Origin: Climacium dendroides
Lineage: Eukaryota; Streptophyta; Bryopsida; Hypnales; Climaciaceae
Reading direction: 5' to 3'
DNA length: 64,000 nt
NCBI GenBank assembly: GCA_950106755.1
Contig: OX467086.1
Coordinates: 32,692,001 to 32,756,000 of the forward strand
The position numbers were made by a program, and so were the translations under genes. Each line of letters opens with the position of its first letter. Within the stretch, counting starts at the first letter, position 1. The notes beneath the pieces were generated by a model that was given only the letters and a program-made list of their open reading frames with translations, was not told where the DNA came from and did not search any database. This document shows, piece after piece, positions 48,300-59,483 of the stretch.

Positions 48300-48500
48300 A
48301 TCAAGGTGGACTAGTGACCGTGGAAATCATTACTATTTGAATCATTTCCTCCAAAAATTGTAAAACCACTCATTGGAAGTCATAGCACTAAAGAAGACCT
48401 CTCCTTTTTCACAATAAAATACGAAGGATGAATAGCTGCACTTTTATACTATTAGAAGGATTCTCTTGTCATCCATCGGACACCCAATGTCCTTGTGGAC
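48300..48500 (+). repeat. Dispersed CCGTGGAAATCAT repeat, copy 2
   Basis: It contains GACTAGTGACCGTGGAAATC, ACTCATTGGAAGTCATAGCA and GGATGAATAGCTGCACTTTT in the same order as at 59066-59240 and, more diverged, at 45403-45960. It is non-coding; its TTAA end is not recognisable in this copy. Confidence 0.5.
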
Positions 48501-50629
48501 ATTGAAAGGTTGAGGAAAAAATTTCCTTGTGTAGAGGAATAGATTTTAGAAAGATTTTATAATTTATAACATTTTTTTCCTCAAAAACAAAATTATCAAG
48601 GATTTTTTTGGTAAAGATTTTGTTTGTCCCCATTCTCAATATATAGACAAACCTATTTCCAACTATAGGTTGGTTACAAAACTAATGTAAGTGATCACGC
48701 ATTGTGGCTTTCAATGTACACCTCCTGCACATTTCTACTGCTTCTACTAGTCTTGTTGTACATGAGTCGTCTTCTATACCACACCTGATTGGAAATTAAG
48801 TAGCCTAAGCTACCAAAATGGAATGCTGGTCGAAAATGGATCATCTTCTTTGGTAAGTGTCTTGTGTTCTTAAGGAGGGGATTGGGGGAACTAAATGTCA
48901 AAGCCATAGTATTTTAAAGTAGTGCAAATTGAAATATGATTGAATGGTACCAATTTTCATAAATTTTTTTTGAGAAAGGGCAATAAATCGATAGGTGACA
49001 CTAAATTTACACCTTCACTACATTTACTTTAAAAGATTGTATTTATGTGTCACCTATACTAACTACTTAATCATGGCTATAATTTTCTTACGATAGATGA
49101 ATATTTTTATTAAGATTGTAGATATAAATATCATTCAAAGAGGAAAATCTCTATAAACATAGTTAGTAAAAATATTCATCAGGAATAACAATTTATAGCA
49201 TTTTAAAATCAGTTAGTGTAAATGACACTAAATTCAAATTTTAGTATAATAGAACAATTCAATGTAGACAGTATATTCAACATTGAACTTCTCCTAAAGC
49301 TTGTGTAAGAAAAGAATTGTTTTGGGAAAAAATGCTCAAATTCTAGTGATAACCACTTAGTTACAACTTGTTTAGGCAATATTTCAAATCTTATACATCT
49401 ATATCTATTTTGTTTTGACAAATATAGAGTGCACTAGTTGCAAATAGACACAACCAAAATTATGAAATGAAGCTCAAAACATGAAGCTACAAGTGAATTC
49501 ACAACCAAAGTCATGGAGTGAAAGCCATGACAAAAAATGGTATCAAAGAAGTCACAACTATTCCATCAAATAATTCATATGGCCTTTTATATAATACACA
49601 AGTTTTTGTGTTGTTTATTGTATGCTCATTTATCTTCCATTGTTTACATTTATAAATATCATATAATAAAAAAAGTGAATGAATTTTTTTTTAGGTTAAA
49701 TATTTGAATATTTATTTGTCTAATGTTTAAATTTATAAATAAACAACATTAATTTTTAAAAACAAATTTAGTTGTAATTAGGGATTTTTGGAAGGGTTTA
49801 GATTGGCAATAGAATTTTAGAAGTGTTTTACTATGCGACATTTGGTTCAATAGTTGTTTTGGTTCAATATCTAGAATTTTTGGATCTACCTCTTTCAATT
49901 TTGTTCTCCAACAACCATAAGCCATATACCATCTACAACTTATTGATTGTACGCAAGCAATGATCACCTCTTGAGGTGGAGGCTAGATTGAAGGATTTGT
50001 TGGTGAGACATTAAGGTGTTTTGTATTAGTACACCAACATCATGCAACAATTTGACAAATCCTTGTGCAAACTTTTTGCAATAATGAACACCAAGGACAT
50101 TGTTTTTTGTATTTTACTAGAGTTTTCCATTTATGTCATCTCCTTGATGAAGCTGCATATATAGAAGTGCAATGACATAGGAAGATTCACTCTATTTCTA
50201 AGGCTGCCATAATGATGACTAGTCTTTCAAGGCTTCAATATATGTACAATAGAACTTCTAAAAAAACTCACTCTTTAAACTAATAAACCTCTTTGATGTA
50301 ACAATAGTAGCTGGTGCCGACCTAGGGTGCATGCATAATGTAGTTAGTGATAGCCATGCAACCACAATAAATAACAACTACAAAAAAATGAAAATGAGAA
50401 CATGTTGTACTATACTAGACCCAATTAATATTCTTTGTTTGTAAAATACAATATGAAAAATCAATATGAACTTTTTGATGGAATGCCTACGAATTTGATT
50501 AATGCAATGATCTTATCTAATTGTAATAGCCAATCTTGGCCCTTACTTTATAGACTCTCTATTGTATAAAATTCTACAAACCTTAAATGGGTTGTCACTA
50601 GTAGTATGGAGAGAAGTGGAACCCTAGCA
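48501..50629. other. Intergenic, AT-rich, nothing recognised
   Basis: Only short frames without domains are present. No transposon termini were identified with confidence. Confidence 0.4.
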
Positions 50630-50870
50630 TTAAAGGGCATGGGAGGGCCATTTTAGGCTTGTTCCCTAGGTTGTAAATCAATCAAAATATTTGAATAATT
50701 AAAAAATTAAAAATTAAAAATACAATATTTACAAAATAGTATTTTAAAATAAATAAATAATATTATTTGACATGGCATGGTTGTGGCGACTTCAAATTGT
50801 TGATTTGATAGAGTTCTCATTGTTTTCCATAGCCTAGGAACTCCTAAGAAATCGGGGTCTCATTTTGGTC
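50630..50870 (+). repeat. Dispersed GATGTGGCAA-type repeat, copy 2 (diverged)
   Basis: It has GGGCATGGGAGGGCCATTTT, an A/T-rich spacer, then ATTATTTGACATGGCATGG, in the same order as copies at 18040-18290 and (inverted) 56935-57235. The palindrome is eroded here. Confidence 0.45.
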
Positions 50871-52261
50871 CTTAAAAGCTTCTAATGTTTGTTATTTACC
50901 ACAAATAATCAAATTCTAAAAAAATTAACTCAAAAATAATGAAAGATTTTAAAATTAGCTAGGAAAGTTGAGGAATACAACATTAACCACCAAGATATAG
51001 GGGATAATTTTGAAATTTATTCTAAGGCATTTTATTGGGGCAACTCTACAAAAGACTCCCTACCCCAATTTATATGCTTTTATGAATCAAGGGTCTCTTT
51101 GCAAGTCATTAACCATTAACTTTCTTTAACCTCTAAACATCCAAGCATCTTATGGGCTTCTTAAATCATACTCTAAACAAAATAAAAGGTGGAAAGGTTT
51201 GACACTTTTGTAGGAAATAACATATATGATTTGTTTTTGAAATCAATCAATTGAATTTCTCAAAAAAAAATGTTAGTAGGGGATCAATTGGTTGCTACAA
51301 CAATTACATAGTTTGAGTTTATGTGTTTTTGTTTTGTTTAAGAAATACTGTTAATTTTGTTTTTCCTTACATTTTAAACCAACTTCTACTCAACAACCTC
51401 TTAAAGCACGATAATCCAGCATTTAAAATCTATATATAGTTCAAAGACCTTCAACACAATCTTATAGCAAAAATCAACTTAAATTCAAAATCTATAGCGT
51501 ATAAAAATTTGAAGTGAAAAGATTTAAGTTTTGAAGACATCGTATTATTAGGTGCAAATAATAATTTTATTTTTACTTTAATAGCTATTTTCTTGCAATC
51601 TACAAGATTATATATAGTTGAATATGGAAAAATTAAATCAAAAAATTAGATTTTTTTCTCATGACAATAGAAATGACATTTTGAGAGTCATATTACTATG
51701 GAATAAAAAGAATAGCAACTTTTGGAGGAACAAATTTTCCATGCAATTTGTCTTTTAAGCTTTTTAATTCCTAAAAAACCAATTGAAACAACATTTTTTG
51801 TCAACAAAGAAATTTTGTATAGCTCACCAAAAATGGAATTTACATTTTTTTATTTAAAAATTTCACAACATGTAGTTGAGGAGTAGCTTTGAAGTGCAAC
51901 AATTTTTATAATTTTTGACTTCATGGTTAAAATTTTATTGTATAATATGTAGCTTCTCAACTTGAATAGCTTCAATAGTTGAGAAAAAAATCACCTTTAA
52001 AATTGGTTTTCTAGATTTATATATATGTGAAAAGCTTTGAAATATTCCATTTTCATTAATGAGATGAAAATTATGAGGATTTTAGTTTGTAGGTAGTTAT
52101 AGAATCTTTACTTTAAAATATACTTTGAAGTCTTTTATTTATCTCAATTTTCAAAAAAATTGAAAAAAAATAAAATCATAGGATATAGATTGTTTATTAC
52201 AACTAATTACAACCATTGGGATTGGCATTTTTGAGTTATGTAACTAAATTCTTAACATTAC
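50871..52261. repeat. Old AT-rich repeat, left part, interrupted at 52262
   Basis: From about 51860 the sequence follows the dispersed family of 8450-9265 (GGAGTAGCTTTGAAGTGCAA, GTGAAAAGCTTTGAAATATT). The match stops at 52261 and resumes at 55386. A TTAACCTCTAAACATCC terminus-like sequence is at 51113. It is non-coding. Confidence 0.5.
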
Positions 52262-55200
52262 TAGAAAATGCATGTTTAATGACTACAATGAATCAAAAAA
52301 TCTCAAAATATGACTTATGCCAAAATCACTGTAGATGATTCAGAACATGATTTGGTCCAATCATTACCGATGAGTCATATTGGACATCAGTCATATTAGC
52401 AGTCATATACGTTGGAGAGTATAATTAGCCATAATTAGCCATTTTTTTGCTAACGTGGTGTATATGTTGATTATTATTTTGGGCTTGGTTTTTTCTTGAG
52501 TTGCCCAGAAAGAAGGAAAAAAAGACTACTTGGCATATAATTCCACATAGTTATATTTTGGGCTAATGTGGAATATGACTCAATATAGTAATATTTTTGG
52601 CTGACGTGGAATGACTACAATGAGCCATATTTTTGAATGACTTGGAATATAATTGTAGTAAATCATATTTTGGTTGACATGGAATATGACTATAATGAAT
52701 CATATTTTTGGCTGATATGAAATATGATTGCAGTAAGTCATATTTTGGTTGACATGACATATGATTGTATAATCATATTTTTAGTTAATGTAGAATATGA
52801 ACTCTCTCGAGTCATATTTTTGAATGATGTGAAATATGACTCATGAATTATATTTTTTACTCATGAAATATGATTGATAATTTATAATTGATTGCAAAGT
52901 CACCTTTTGGCGTGCATAACTATGAACATTATATGACTATAAGAGACAATCATGCAAGTAAAAATGTGACTTTTTTTAAAGACATATATATCTTTATATC
53001 TAAATATATCAATCACAATGAAGCATTTAAACAAGCCAACAATTTTCTTCCAACTTTTCATGTCTGCATATATACAATTAAAAAAATGGGAGGTTAATTT
53101 TTAGTGAATGAACGACAAAGCTCAACCTTCAAAAATTTACAACAATACAAAATATATAGTACAAGTTTAAAGTAGGGAAAATAAAAATGATAATAAAGTG
53201 AAAAAGAAGGTAAAAATAGTAAGTGTTAGGAAATAACAACAAGCAAGAGTTGAAATGCAACAAAGAGCTACAACTAAGGGACAATAAGAAATGAGAGTTA
53301 ACAAGATAACTAAAAGCAAAAACTAAAAACTAAGAAGAAGTTAAATTTTTGATGCAATAAGAGAAACAAAAAGTATGAACTAAAGAACAAGAAGAAACAA
53401 GAGTTAAAATGCAAGAAAAAGAAAGAATTTTGATGTAACGACAAGGAACAAGAAGCATGAACTAAAGAGCAAAAAGAAACAAGAGTTAAACTATGAACTA
53501 AAGATCAACAAAAGACAACAACTAAGAAATAAATTAAGAAGCAACAAGAATTAAAAGGTAAAAAACAACACACGATATGGAAAAAGAGCTCAAAGAAGTG
53601 GTGGCTAGGGTTTCAAAATCCTACAAAAATGGTGTCTAGGGTTTCTAAAACCTTAAAAAAGTGACGATTTGAATTTCTAAAATCCTTAAAGAAATGGCGG
53701 CTAGGGTTTTCAAAACCCTAAAAAAGGGTGGCTAGAGTTTCAAAATTTTAGAAAAATAGTGGCTAGGATTTCAACATCCTAAAACTATATTTTGAACATA
53801 TTTTTTTGATTGCCCTAAAAAATATAAATGAAAATATAACTGAACCAAAAATATGACTGGGTACTTTTTCAAGAATTTTCTTGCCCAAATTTACTTTGGG
53901 TTGCTGTGAGTGAATTTTACCGTTAGGCAAAATCCATCCATAAGTTGGGCCAGAAGGAGTGTATGGAACCTCTACCTAAATGCTTCCAAGCAATGGACTT
54001 ACCACGTTGTACTTTGTTTTTTAGTAATTAATTTTAAGCAAAACAAGGCAGCCTCCTTAGACCATCCCAATATGCCTTTTTAACTCCCCAAATCACCATC
54101 TTATGTATGGTAAAGGTTTGTACACCCTTGTAGACCATGTTACCCCTAAAATTGGCAATACGGAGGCCCCAAGGGCTTCAATTGGAAGCCCCAAGACCAA
54201 TTTTTGCACACGCAACTTCCACAAGGAATTCTCTCAACTTACATGCATAACCCTAAATGGATTGCACTTCAAATTACTATTAGATTAGATTTTTAGTGAT
54301 CAAATCACTTTTGTCACCTTCATGCACACATACATACTTTAAATACTACAACAAAAACCCTAACAATTTCCAATTGGGGTCCTATTCTCTCTCAATCAAG
54401 GGCTGTTGACCTTCTTGTACCAAAATGGTCACTGTTGTTGCCTCCAAGCTCTAAATTGGGCAAAGATGGTCTTGATGGAAAGTTAACTTCTTGACGCACC
54501 ATCCCTCTAAATTTCAGCTCCATCTAAGCTATTGTCTGCTCACAATTGTCCTCCAAAGTTACTATTTCCACTCATTTTTTCTTCAGAAACGGTGGAACCT
54601 ACTCGACGAATTACTCTTAATCTCTTCCTACCCTAATCTCTCACCATTCTTACTTCTAAAAAACTCCAAACACCAACATCCCCTTCCCACCCACCCCAAA
54701 ACCAACAAGAGAGAGAGAGCTCCTAACCCTAATATGACTTTTTTCTCCAACTTCCTAACTAACTAACACTCCTAATCACTTCATTCATCACTAATTTACT
54801 GAAAATCCATTAAATCCCTACTTATTGCCTAAAGTAGTGTTTCTACCACTAGGTTAGTAGTTTTAAGTTTGATAGCTTTTTTTGTGCTTTTCATATTTCT
54901 TCTTTTTTGTTGGTTTTCAATTTATATTTTGATTCATTTTCAACTTCTAATCTTTGTTTCCAATTTCTTTTTGTATTTTTATCTTTTAAATATTTTTGGT
55001 TTGCAATTTTGATCTAGTTTCTTGTCCTATGCACTAAAAGCCTTCTAACTAATGGTTATAGTTACTCTAATGTACTAACATTCTTGAACTTAAAATCTCA
55101 CACATAGTTTTTACATTTTCAATTATCTTAAAGGTGAACCATTATGGTGGTTCACAGTTGCCCAAAACAAAAAATGTAATCACTATGAAATATGATTGCA

Positions 55201-55385
55201 AAATATGGCTAAAAAAAATATGACTGGTAAATATGATTCCATGTTTCTAAATATGTTCCCTATGATTTCCTATAAAGTATTTGGCATTTTCAATGGGATT
55301 ATACTATACACCCATGAAGTACAAGGTCAAAATATAATTGTGACTAGTCGCTAGTCATCCTTAGTCATATTTTGCAATCATAAAA
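52262..55385. mobile_element. 3.1-kb insertion with subterminal TCATATTTT repeats
   Basis: The host repeat reads through in the homologous copy at 8860-8890 but is split here at 52261/55386, defining the insertion. AACAT or ACAT occurs at both junctions and may be the target duplication. The left 600 bp holds about eight units of roughly 50 bp built on TCATATTTTTGGCTGACGTG followed by GAATATGACT; the right end carries the same motif in opposite orientation (AGTCATATTTTGCAATCATA, 55362-55382). Clear terminal inverted repeats were not found. Subterminal repeat arrays suggest a CACTA- or MULE-like element, but the class is undetermined and no transposase is seen. Confidence 0.6.
53601..53786. 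repeat. 31-bp minisatellite within the 3.1-kb insertion
   Basis: About six units of 30-34 bp, GTGGCTAGGGTTTCAAAATC followed by CTAAAAAA, each a small palindrome of CTAGGGTTT against AAACCCTA. The motif contains the plant telomere heptamer but is not a telomere array. The unit length is not a multiple of three. Confidence 0.75.
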
Positions 55386-56835
55386 CATAATTTAGTATTT
55401 TAAATCATTCTCTACTTCCTTCTAGCTATTATTTTTTCAAGAATGAGTATGAATTTTTTTTTTGGAATTTCTTTTATATGCATCCTTAACTTGTTTCTTC
55501 AATATATTATGGAAAGTTGCAAATTGTAAAATCTAGAAGTTTTTGGGTAAAATGTTTGAAAAATGAAATCCAACCATTTTGAAAGAGTTGAAAATACTTC
55601 TTGAAATCCAAGCATCATTGGATCTTGCATTTTGTAAGGTTTTTAGTTTTGAAATTATTTTTAGAAAGGTGTACTCTAACAAGTTAACTAGAAGATTCTA
55701 TAGTTGGATTTGTAAAAAAATAAAAATAGATGAAGATTTTAGCCTTGATTTGGAGACTAGTATTTTGGAGTAGTATTGGGCCTCTAAACAAGATAGAACT
55801 TTAGAAATTAATCTTGAAACCTTGAGAGCATGTTTTATGTCTTTAATCAAATTTTTTCAAGGGAGTTGCTTGAACCAAATTTCAGTGAAAGATAGTTGAG
55901 TATTTCCTCCTAGTGGTATTTTCTACCTTTCCTTTAGAAAAAAATGGCATTATATAGATCACCATGCATTGTATTTTGACAATGTATACTTCAATGTAAA
56001 GTTTAAACATATAAATATTCTTTTTTGAGTTTGAGTTGAAATAATTAAATTAAGCTTTTCAAGTCTAGTTTCTACTCCAATTAGAGATTCCAATCATAAA
56101 TTCCAATATTTTATTAGAATTTGAACTTTAAGCCAATAACCAAAGAATGCTTATTTTTAAATTTTTGGATGACACAATAAATCGATTTGTACTACAATGT
56201 TCTACACTATAATGTACACCTATAGAGAAAATTTTAGATTTTTTAGAGTATGTTTGGCATTTGATAAGAATTTTTTCACTTTATCGCAAAAATTCTTAGT
56301 AATTTCAAAATTTTCACAAAGATTTGAAATTTTACATGCTCATAGAATATATGTGATTACATCTCAAAAAAATAAACATAATTTTTTTTCATGTATAGTT
56401 CCAAAATGGGAGCATTCATAAAAAAGGACTTTTTGAAGCTTGAAAAAGAGGTTGTACACTCATCCTTTTAGGATTAAGTTCCCTTATCTAAAATTTAGAT
56501 TCATGACAAAAAAATTTAGCCTCAATACTTGTTAATACAATACAAAATATAAAATCAAATGAATACAAAATAGAAACTCAAATTGCATGTTATTTACCAA
56601 TTGCCCTAGACTAGTGCAAAAAGTCCCATGAAATATGCAAAAATTTCAAGTAAACCCTGGTTGGATGTGGTCCCCATGACCAAGGTAGTCACCAAAATAT
56701 TTTGATTATTGGACCAATAGGTACCTTTCAATTCTACTTTGCACAAATTGAAATGCTACAATGGTTTGCTGATATCTTTGCAAAATTAGTTTTGATAATT
56801 TGTAATTTTTTGGTAGTATGATAATGCTAAAGCTC
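55386..56835. repeat. Old AT-rich repeat, right part
   Basis: It resumes with TTTAGTATTTTAAATCATTC, the block found at 8880 and inverted near 12390, then diverges after about 100 bp. The rest is AT-rich without genes. TCCTTTTAGGATTAA near 56455-56467 could be the far terminus of the interrupted element, but the match is weak. Confidence 0.4.
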
Positions 56836-56913
56836 TTAAGGATAGAGAATAGCTTTTGTTGTTAGATTTATTGCTAGGAATATCATCAAGACATTGAGAA
56901 TTGTTGTTGGTAG
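56836..56913 (-). pseudogene. 3'-end fragment of a paralogue of the 59484-60934 protease gene
   Basis: The minus strand reads LPTTILNVLMIFLAINLTTK then AILYP and a stop (26 codons), aligning with the last 22 residues of the intact gene (PINVLM...STKAILYS, stop). The stop position coincides and TKAILY is identical. No further upstream homology was recognised; beyond 56930 an unrelated dispersed repeat begins, so the copy appears truncated. A second relic of the same tail lies at 59351-59430. Confidence 0.6.
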
Positions 56914-56934
56914 CAGAGGTCACATTAGATGAGA

Positions 56935-57235
56935 TCCACCTTCTCTATAGGGTTGCAAATTCACTTATGTTCATAGATTGTGGGAATGCAAAGGAACTCA
57001 ACCACAATAGCAATTTGATGTGGCAAAGCAATTGCCACATCAAATAATAATAATAATAATAATTTTTAATTGATTTTAAAAAATATTTTTAATATTTTTA
57101 TTTAATATTTTAATCATTTTAAATATTCTTTAATATTTTAAAAATCTGACCAACAATGGCTGGTTTCCTATACGAGGAAGAGGCTTGAAACGGCCCTCCA
57201 ATGCATCTCAAAATCATCTAATGGGAGGGGATAAC
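56935..57235 (-). repeat. Dispersed GATGTGGCAA palindrome repeat, copy 3
   Basis: It is the reverse complement of copy 1 (18040-18290). A clean palindrome at about 57010-57040 pairs TTTGATGTGGCAA with TTGCCACATCAAA, followed by seven ATA/ATT units. It adjoins the protease-gene tail fragment, which may have been truncated by its insertion. Confidence 0.6.
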
Positions 57236-58199
57236 ATCAAATCTTTTGTGATGATGCCGATACCCTCAAAAATACATAACATTCAATAGCACTAAAAAGG
57301 ACTATCTTCCCATGGCCAGAATAGTGTAGAATATTTGACATCTACATTGATAGAAATAAGGACACATGTCTCAATGTATTAGAAAACTTAATACATTTCA
57401 ATTGAGTTGTTGAGGTTGCAAGTACACACTAATTGGGTCACTAACAAAACAAGCTTATTAAGTAATCCCTAAAAACACATTCAAATCATTGAAACAAACG
57501 AATTCAACAATTGAATTACTTACTTTTTTTCCAAAGTTATTCATAGTTTGTGTTTTCAATTGATGAAGCAAGCTCATTATAAACATATGGGGTGGTAGGA
57601 GATGAAACAACTCTTGTGTATATATATAAATTAGAATTAGTAGGAGCTTTTGAATCACTTTTAGTTAAAATCAAAAGCAATAATTGTATTTGAAGTAAAA
57701 TTTCAAACCTCATTTTTTCAAAAACTTCTATTTTCAAAAATTTGAGAAATCAAGTTAAATTTCATATTCAAAAAACCATTTGAGATTTTGAGCCTCCAAT
57801 CAAAAGTTATGGACAAATTTCAAAAACAGGTTAAAAGGGACATTTTCTTTGACATTTTCAAACATCCTCTCAAAATTTTGTCCATAACTTTTGATTGGAA
57901 GCTTGAAATTTTAAACATATTTTTGAAGATGAAATTTAACTTGATTTACCAACTTTTTTTAGTCCAAAGTTTGTTGATAAAATTTATTCTACTATGCCAA
58001 AATGAGGTTTAAAATTCTATTCCAAACATAATTTTTACATTTTGACAATGAGTGGTCAAGCTCTCATCTTCAAATTATCCCATACCCTTCAAGGACTCAT
58101 GATGGACTCATTTCAATATAAAAATGACATCTCTACCCTACATTCCAACAAATGCCAATAATACAATCCCTTCAACATACCATCAAAATTTGTGTGTAA
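57236..58199. other. Intergenic, AT-rich with one inverted pair
   Basis: CAATCAAAAGTTATGGACAA near 57795 is the reverse complement of TTGTCCATAACTTTTGATTG near 57880, forming arms about 65 bases apart that extend through TTTCAAA-type sequence. No gene is seen. Confidence 0.4.
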
Positions 58200-58905
58200 T
58201 CATACTACTAAAATCACAAGGTCTTCCATAATATCACATTTTACACAATGTGATATTATAGAGTTCCAATGATCATTTCACCTTTGTAATATCACACAAT
58301 GTTAAAATGTGATATTACAAAGGTATAGTGATCATATGTTTGAAATGGATCTATTTATAGCTTAAGAATTTGAGTAGACATTTGATTGAAACAAAGACCC
58401 TAGCTTATGGAGGTTTCATATTTCTTGGCTTCACACTTCATTTTACTTCCACAATTCTATGATTTGAATGTTGAAGCTTTGAATGTTCTCAATTCTAATG
58501 TTCTTTTCTTACTACCAAATGATTTGAAGCTTTATTAGATTGAAGCAATTTTGAATTCTACAACAAAGTATTTACAAAGTCTTTGTAATTTAACAAATTT
58601 GCATTTCAATTCTTCAATTTTGATCACCATTGTTTGTGAGTGAAGAAATTTATCTAGTGGTGGTGTCTTGAGCTCAACAATACCTCCAAGGGTATTTTCT
58701 TTACATTTGTTTTGAGTAAACTTGAATTTATATATAGAATGGTGATTTGAACATTGAGTTTCATTTGAACAATTTGAATGAAAATTGAGCTTTAATCTAA
58801 TTTAATTTCAAGAGATTGATGTAATTAGAGCCAAATTGATGAAAGTAATATAGTTAACGTGTAGCAAAGCAAGCGCCAACCACTAATGCAAGCGCCAACC
58901 ACTAG
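58200..58905 (+). mobile_element. Helitron-like non-autonomous element H4
   Basis: It begins TCATACTACTAAAATCACAA after an A and ends AAGCGCCAACCACTAG before a T, exactly the A|TC...CTAG|T arrangement of Helitrons. The 3' terminus is duplicated: AGCAAGCGCCAACCACTAA at 58868-58886 precedes the final end. The body is colinear with H1. Near the 5' end, CTTTGTAATATCACACAATG pairs with TGTGATATTACAAAG. No coding sequence and no clear 3' hairpin are present. Confidence 0.7.
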
Positions 58906-59065
58906 TGTTCATGGAAAAATTGCAATGGTGTTGATTCAAAGGATTTGGATTTTTGGCAAACCATCTTTCTTTAAGCTTACAATGATTTGTTGATGTGTAC
59001 AATTAGCACAAGAAAATGGAGCACATTGTATATGTATTGCCATTATTGCTATACTAATGCTTACA

Positions 59066-59240
59066 TTAACCTTTAAATGCCAGACTAGTAACCGTGAAAA
59101 TCATCCATTTTGATACCGTGAAAATCATTGGTCAAAAAAATCCAAAAACACTCATTAGAAGTCAAAGTACTATAGAGGATCTCCCCTTTTCATACAAAAT
59201 TTTAAAGATGAATAGCTGCACTTTTGTCCTAAAAACTCAA
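59066..59240 (+). repeat. Dispersed CCGTGGAAATCAT repeat, copy 3
   Basis: It starts TTAACCTTTAAATGCCAGAC, then ACCGTGAAAATCATCC and ACCGTGAAAATCATTGG, ACTCATTAGAAGTCAAAGTA and GATGAATAGCTGCACTTTT. It matches copies at 45403 and 48300. The left end again fits the TTAA plus CC..TAAATGCC terminus group. Confidence 0.55.
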
Positions 59241-59350
59241 CTACAAGGGTGAATGATACGTGGTGGATGAATTTTGTGGATGAATTTTGTGGATGAATTT
59301 CGTAGACGAGGGCTCCAGAGAGGGAAAGCAGCTCCTCTGAAGACTAGCTA

Positions 59351-59430
59351 TGCAGAGGATAGCTATTGTAGTTACATTTATTGCTGGCAGTTTCGTCAAG
59401 ACCTTGAGAATTGCTGTTGGTAACGAGGAG
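59351..59430 (-). pseudogene. Second 3'-end fragment of the protease gene family
   Basis: The minus strand reads LPTAILKVLTKLPAINVTTI then AIL, colinear with the tail relic at 56836-56913 and with the C-terminus of the intact gene that ends 54 bases away. It has lost the stop at the expected place. It looks like a leftover of a tandem copy of the gene, or a partial duplication of its last 80 bases. Confidence 0.55.
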
Positions 59431-59483
59431 TCGAAATCAGTGTCTGTATCCTTTGCCTTGCTTCTGTGATAGTGCTGAAACCC

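Noticed and set aside
53601..53786. Interstitial telomere repeat
   Set aside because: CTAGGGTTT recurs but in 31-bp units with diverged spacers, not as tandem TTTAGGG heptamers.
54491..54766. 91-codon open frame inside the 3.1-kb insertion
   Set aside because: It is Ser/Leu/Pro-rich low-complexity translation of a pyrimidine-rich tract with no transposase features.
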